This document shows positions 13,305 through 14,715 of a stretch of 14,715 bases of DNA, piece after piece. The stretch is taken from the NCBI GenBank assembly GCA_022561675.1, contig JADFQT010000023.1:1-14715 (forward strand). Reading direction: 5' to 3'. The position numbers were made by a program, and so were the translations under genes. Positions within the stretch are counted from its first letter, which is position 1. Every line of letters begins with the position of its first letter. Under the pieces are notes generated by a model. That model worked only from the letters and a program-made list of their open reading frames with translations. It did no database searches and was not told the origin of the DNA. This DNA is from Chloroflexota bacterium. Lineage in GTDB: Bacteria > Chloroflexota > Dehalococcoidia > Lucifugimonadales > UBA3495.

Positions 13305-14336
13305 CTAAACCGGCACACTTTCGATAATGCTTCGTGGCTGGATGGGGATGATGTTCACCAGCTTGAATCCAGCAGCATCCAAGAGTTGCCGGAACTCCGT
13401 CTCAGTACGCTCAAGGCCGCCTGCCAGCACCATCATATTGATATCCCCCATTTTCATAGGAGATGGTTCGTTACCAGATGGGATTATCGCCTCTACAAGG
13501 ATTAGCTTCCCATTATTTCCAATTGCGCGACGACAGTTCTTAAGTATGGAAAGGGAGCGTTCATCATCCCAGTCATGAATCACTGCCTGCATAAAGTAGG
13601 CTTCACCCTCGGATGGCACTTCATCAAAAAAGCTGCCCCCTACCACTTCACAGCGCTCAGCCAATCCTTCAGCCTCAATAATCTCGTATACACCCTGGAC
13701 CACTTCCGGCAAATCAAACAAGGTGCCGTGCATATGGGGGTGTTTCTGAAGAATGGCTCTAATTAGGGACCCTTGTCCTCCGCCTACGTCAACGATCTTG
13801 GAAATCCCAGAGAAGTCATATGCATCTACGACCTGGCCCTGTTCCTCACCAGAGCGGGAAGTCATGGACTGGTTAAAGTAATCTCCCATTTCATCGTTAG
13901 AGTCCAGATATTCCCAGAAACCCATGCCAAAGACATGGTCGAAGGAAGGTTTGCCAGTCCTGAGGGTGTATAAAAGATCGCCCCAGGACCTAGCATACAA
14001 TCCAGCGGACATTATCGCGGTGGCCCGCAAAGAACCGGGAATTCCTGTCTGAAGGAGTTCAGCCACAGGGGTGAGTTGAAACTGCCCAGCTTCGTTTTCT
14101 GCGAAGATACCCTGGCTGGCCAAGGCACGAAGCACGCGATACAGAAATCTAGGTTGGGCTTCTACCGCTTGGGCCAATTCCTCACTACTTTTTGGCCCAT
14201 CTCTTAGCAGGTCGGCAATTCCCAGCTTGGCGGCAACGTTGATTAAAAAAGGTGTACGGTAGCCCCTAATCATTTCCCTCAGCTGAGAAGCTGGGGATTG
14301 TTGGTCGGTGAATTGAGGGTTGTTGGTTGTGGGCAT
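13305..14336 (-). CDS. SAM-dependent O-methyltransferase (plant-type OMT/acetylserotonin OMT-like)
   Basis: This 343-residue protein has an N-terminal winged-helix dimerisation domain (about 15-100: GYRTPFLINVAAKLGIADLL, then RFLYRVLRALASQGIF) and a C-terminal Rossmann methyltransferase domain. SAM-binding residues are in IVDVGGGQGSLI (181-192) and the acidic FDLP (207-210); the catalytic base is His254 in AVIHDWDDE, followed by VEAIIP and the GLERTETEF segment (308-315). This is the Methyltransf_2 family, which methylates hydroxyl groups of small aromatic or polyketide-like molecules. The ATG has a perfect GGAGG 6 bases upstream. Length is normal for the family. By eye it appears somewhat more A/T-rich than its neighbours, which may hint at later acquisition. 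It is not clearly linked to the flanking genes; no polyketide or other pathway gene is in view. Confidence 0.88.
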   Translation of the reverse strand: MPTTNNPQFTDQQSPASQLREMIRGYRTPFLINVAAKLGIADLLRDGPKSSEELAQAVEAQPRFLYRVLRALASQGIFAENEAGQFQLTPVAELLQTGIPGSLRATAIMSAGLYARSWGDLLYTLRTGKPSFDHVFGMGFWEYLDSNDEMGDYFNQSMTSRSGEEQGQVVDAYDFSGISKIVDVGGGQGSLIRAILQKHPHMHGTLFDLPEVVQGVYEIIEAEGLAERCEVVGGSFFDEVPSEGEAYFMQAVIHDWDDERSLSILKNCRRAIGNNGKLILVEAIIPSGNEPSPMKMGDINMMVLAGGLERTETEFRQLLDAAGFKLVNIIPIQPRSIIESVPV

Positions 14337-14356
14337 TGATTACCTCCTTATGATTA

Positions 14357-14413
14357 AATGTCCCTCTCCTTGCCAAGGGGAGGTTAAGAGGGGTCACAAC
14401 ACCCCCCTCTTAA
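14357..14413. repeat. Double-hairpin palindromic repeat element
   Basis: Two adjacent inverted repeats are seen: CTCTCCTT/AAGGGGAG (one G-T mismatch, 14363-14382) and a perfect TTAAGAGGGG/CCCCTCTTAA (14384-14393 and 14404-14413). The second overlaps the stop codon of the NHL gene. The element resembles the one at 10289-10334 in its C-run/G-run make-up. It may end NHL-gene transcription on the minus strand and be a dispersed mini-repeat. Confidence 0.5.
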
Positions 14414-14715
14414 AGTCCAGTAATTGCCAGGGTGGAAACCTGTTTGGTTTCCAGGTCGGCGACCCGGACCAGATGGTTGTTGGTGTCGGCGATATACAGC
14501 AGACCGTTGGCGAAGCTGACGCCGCTGGGCTCCGAGAACGTGGCCAGCGTCCCCACGCCGTCCTGGCGACCGGCCGTTCCCGCGCCGAAGAGGGTCAGCA
14601 CGCTGCGGGTCACCGGCAGGACCTGTTTTATCTTGTGGTTGTAGGTGTCGGCAATGTAGATGATGCCGTCATGGATGGTGATACCGGTGGGGTGCTGCAA
14701 CCGCGCCAAGTGCTC
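14410..14715 (-). CDS. NHL-repeat protein, C-terminal part, cut by window edge
   Basis: The frame is open to the window's high-coordinate edge (beginning E-H-L-A-R), so the visible 101 residues are the end of a longer protein. Two NHL/beta-propeller blades are clear: HPTGITIHDGIIYIADTYNHKIK and EPSGVSFANGLLYIADTNNHLVR, separated by TLFGAGTAGRQDG; the final strand is VSTLAITGL. This ending resembles the C-terminal propeller of NHLRC2-like thioredoxin/NHL proteins, but the N-terminal domain that would decide this is outside the window. NHL propellers bind proteins or other ligands, often in the envelope. The stop codon lies within the palindromic repeat. It is upstream of the methyltransferase on the same strand. 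Confidence 0.8.
   Translation of the reverse strand, partial: EHLARLQHPTGITIHDGIIYIADTYNHKIKQVLPVTRSVLTLFGAGTAGRQDGVGTLATFSEPSGVSFANGLLYIADTNNHLVRVADLETKQVSTLAITGL

Overview
The window reads as chromosomal DNA of a moderately GC-rich bacterium, most plausibly a Chloroflexota (Dehalococcoidia/SAR202-like) genome or metagenome contig. This assignment is inference. It rests on the gene mix (sulfite-oxidase-fold enzyme, selenoprotein-type SelD, NHL-repeat protein, protoglobin, DUF11/Ig-tailed pseudopilins), frequent TTG starts with strong GGAGG ribosome-binding sites, and short purine-rich palindromic repeats between genes. No rRNA, tRNA, CRISPR array, transposase or phage gene is visible.

Layout. 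1-1362 (minus): the 5' end of a molybdopterin oxidoreductase, preceded by selD. selD is longer than a standard ORF call because codon 17 is an in-frame TGA sitting exactly at the catalytic Cys position, followed by a SECIS-like hairpin; it is very probably a selenocysteine-containing selenophosphate synthetase. 1363-1807: a degraded TPR remnant. 1808-5338: two divergent exopolysaccharide chain-length/export genes, a Wzz-BY-kinase fusion (minus) with Lys-to-Arg in Walker A and a stand-alone Wzz-like protein (plus) with an internal coiled-coil duplication. 5650-6363: a double-cupin protein with its own sigma70-like promoter, ending in a strong palindrome shared with the convergent operon that follows. 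6525-9738 (minus): a type IV pilin-like operon of a major pilin, an Ig-tailed pseudopilin, a small pseudopilin and a PilX-like DUF11 protein, with a hairpin between the major pilin and the rest. 10049-10240 (plus): a small helical or ribbon-helix-helix-like protein ending in a CxxC. 10424-11467 (minus): a protoglobin followed by a dehydroquinase-fold protein that has lost its catalytic residues. 11650-12909 (minus): an MFS exporter. 13305-14336 (minus): a SAM-dependent O-methyltransferase. 14410-14715 (minus): the C-terminal end of an NHL-repeat protein that runs out of the window.

The most notable points are the recoded selD, the protoglobin plus catalytically emptied AroQ-like pair (a candidate undescribed haem-sensing or ligand-binding module), the unusual pilin operon, and the BY-kinase with an altered P-loop. 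Pilus assembly genes (PilB, PilC, PilD), glycosyltransferases and the remaining selenocysteine machinery are not in this window.
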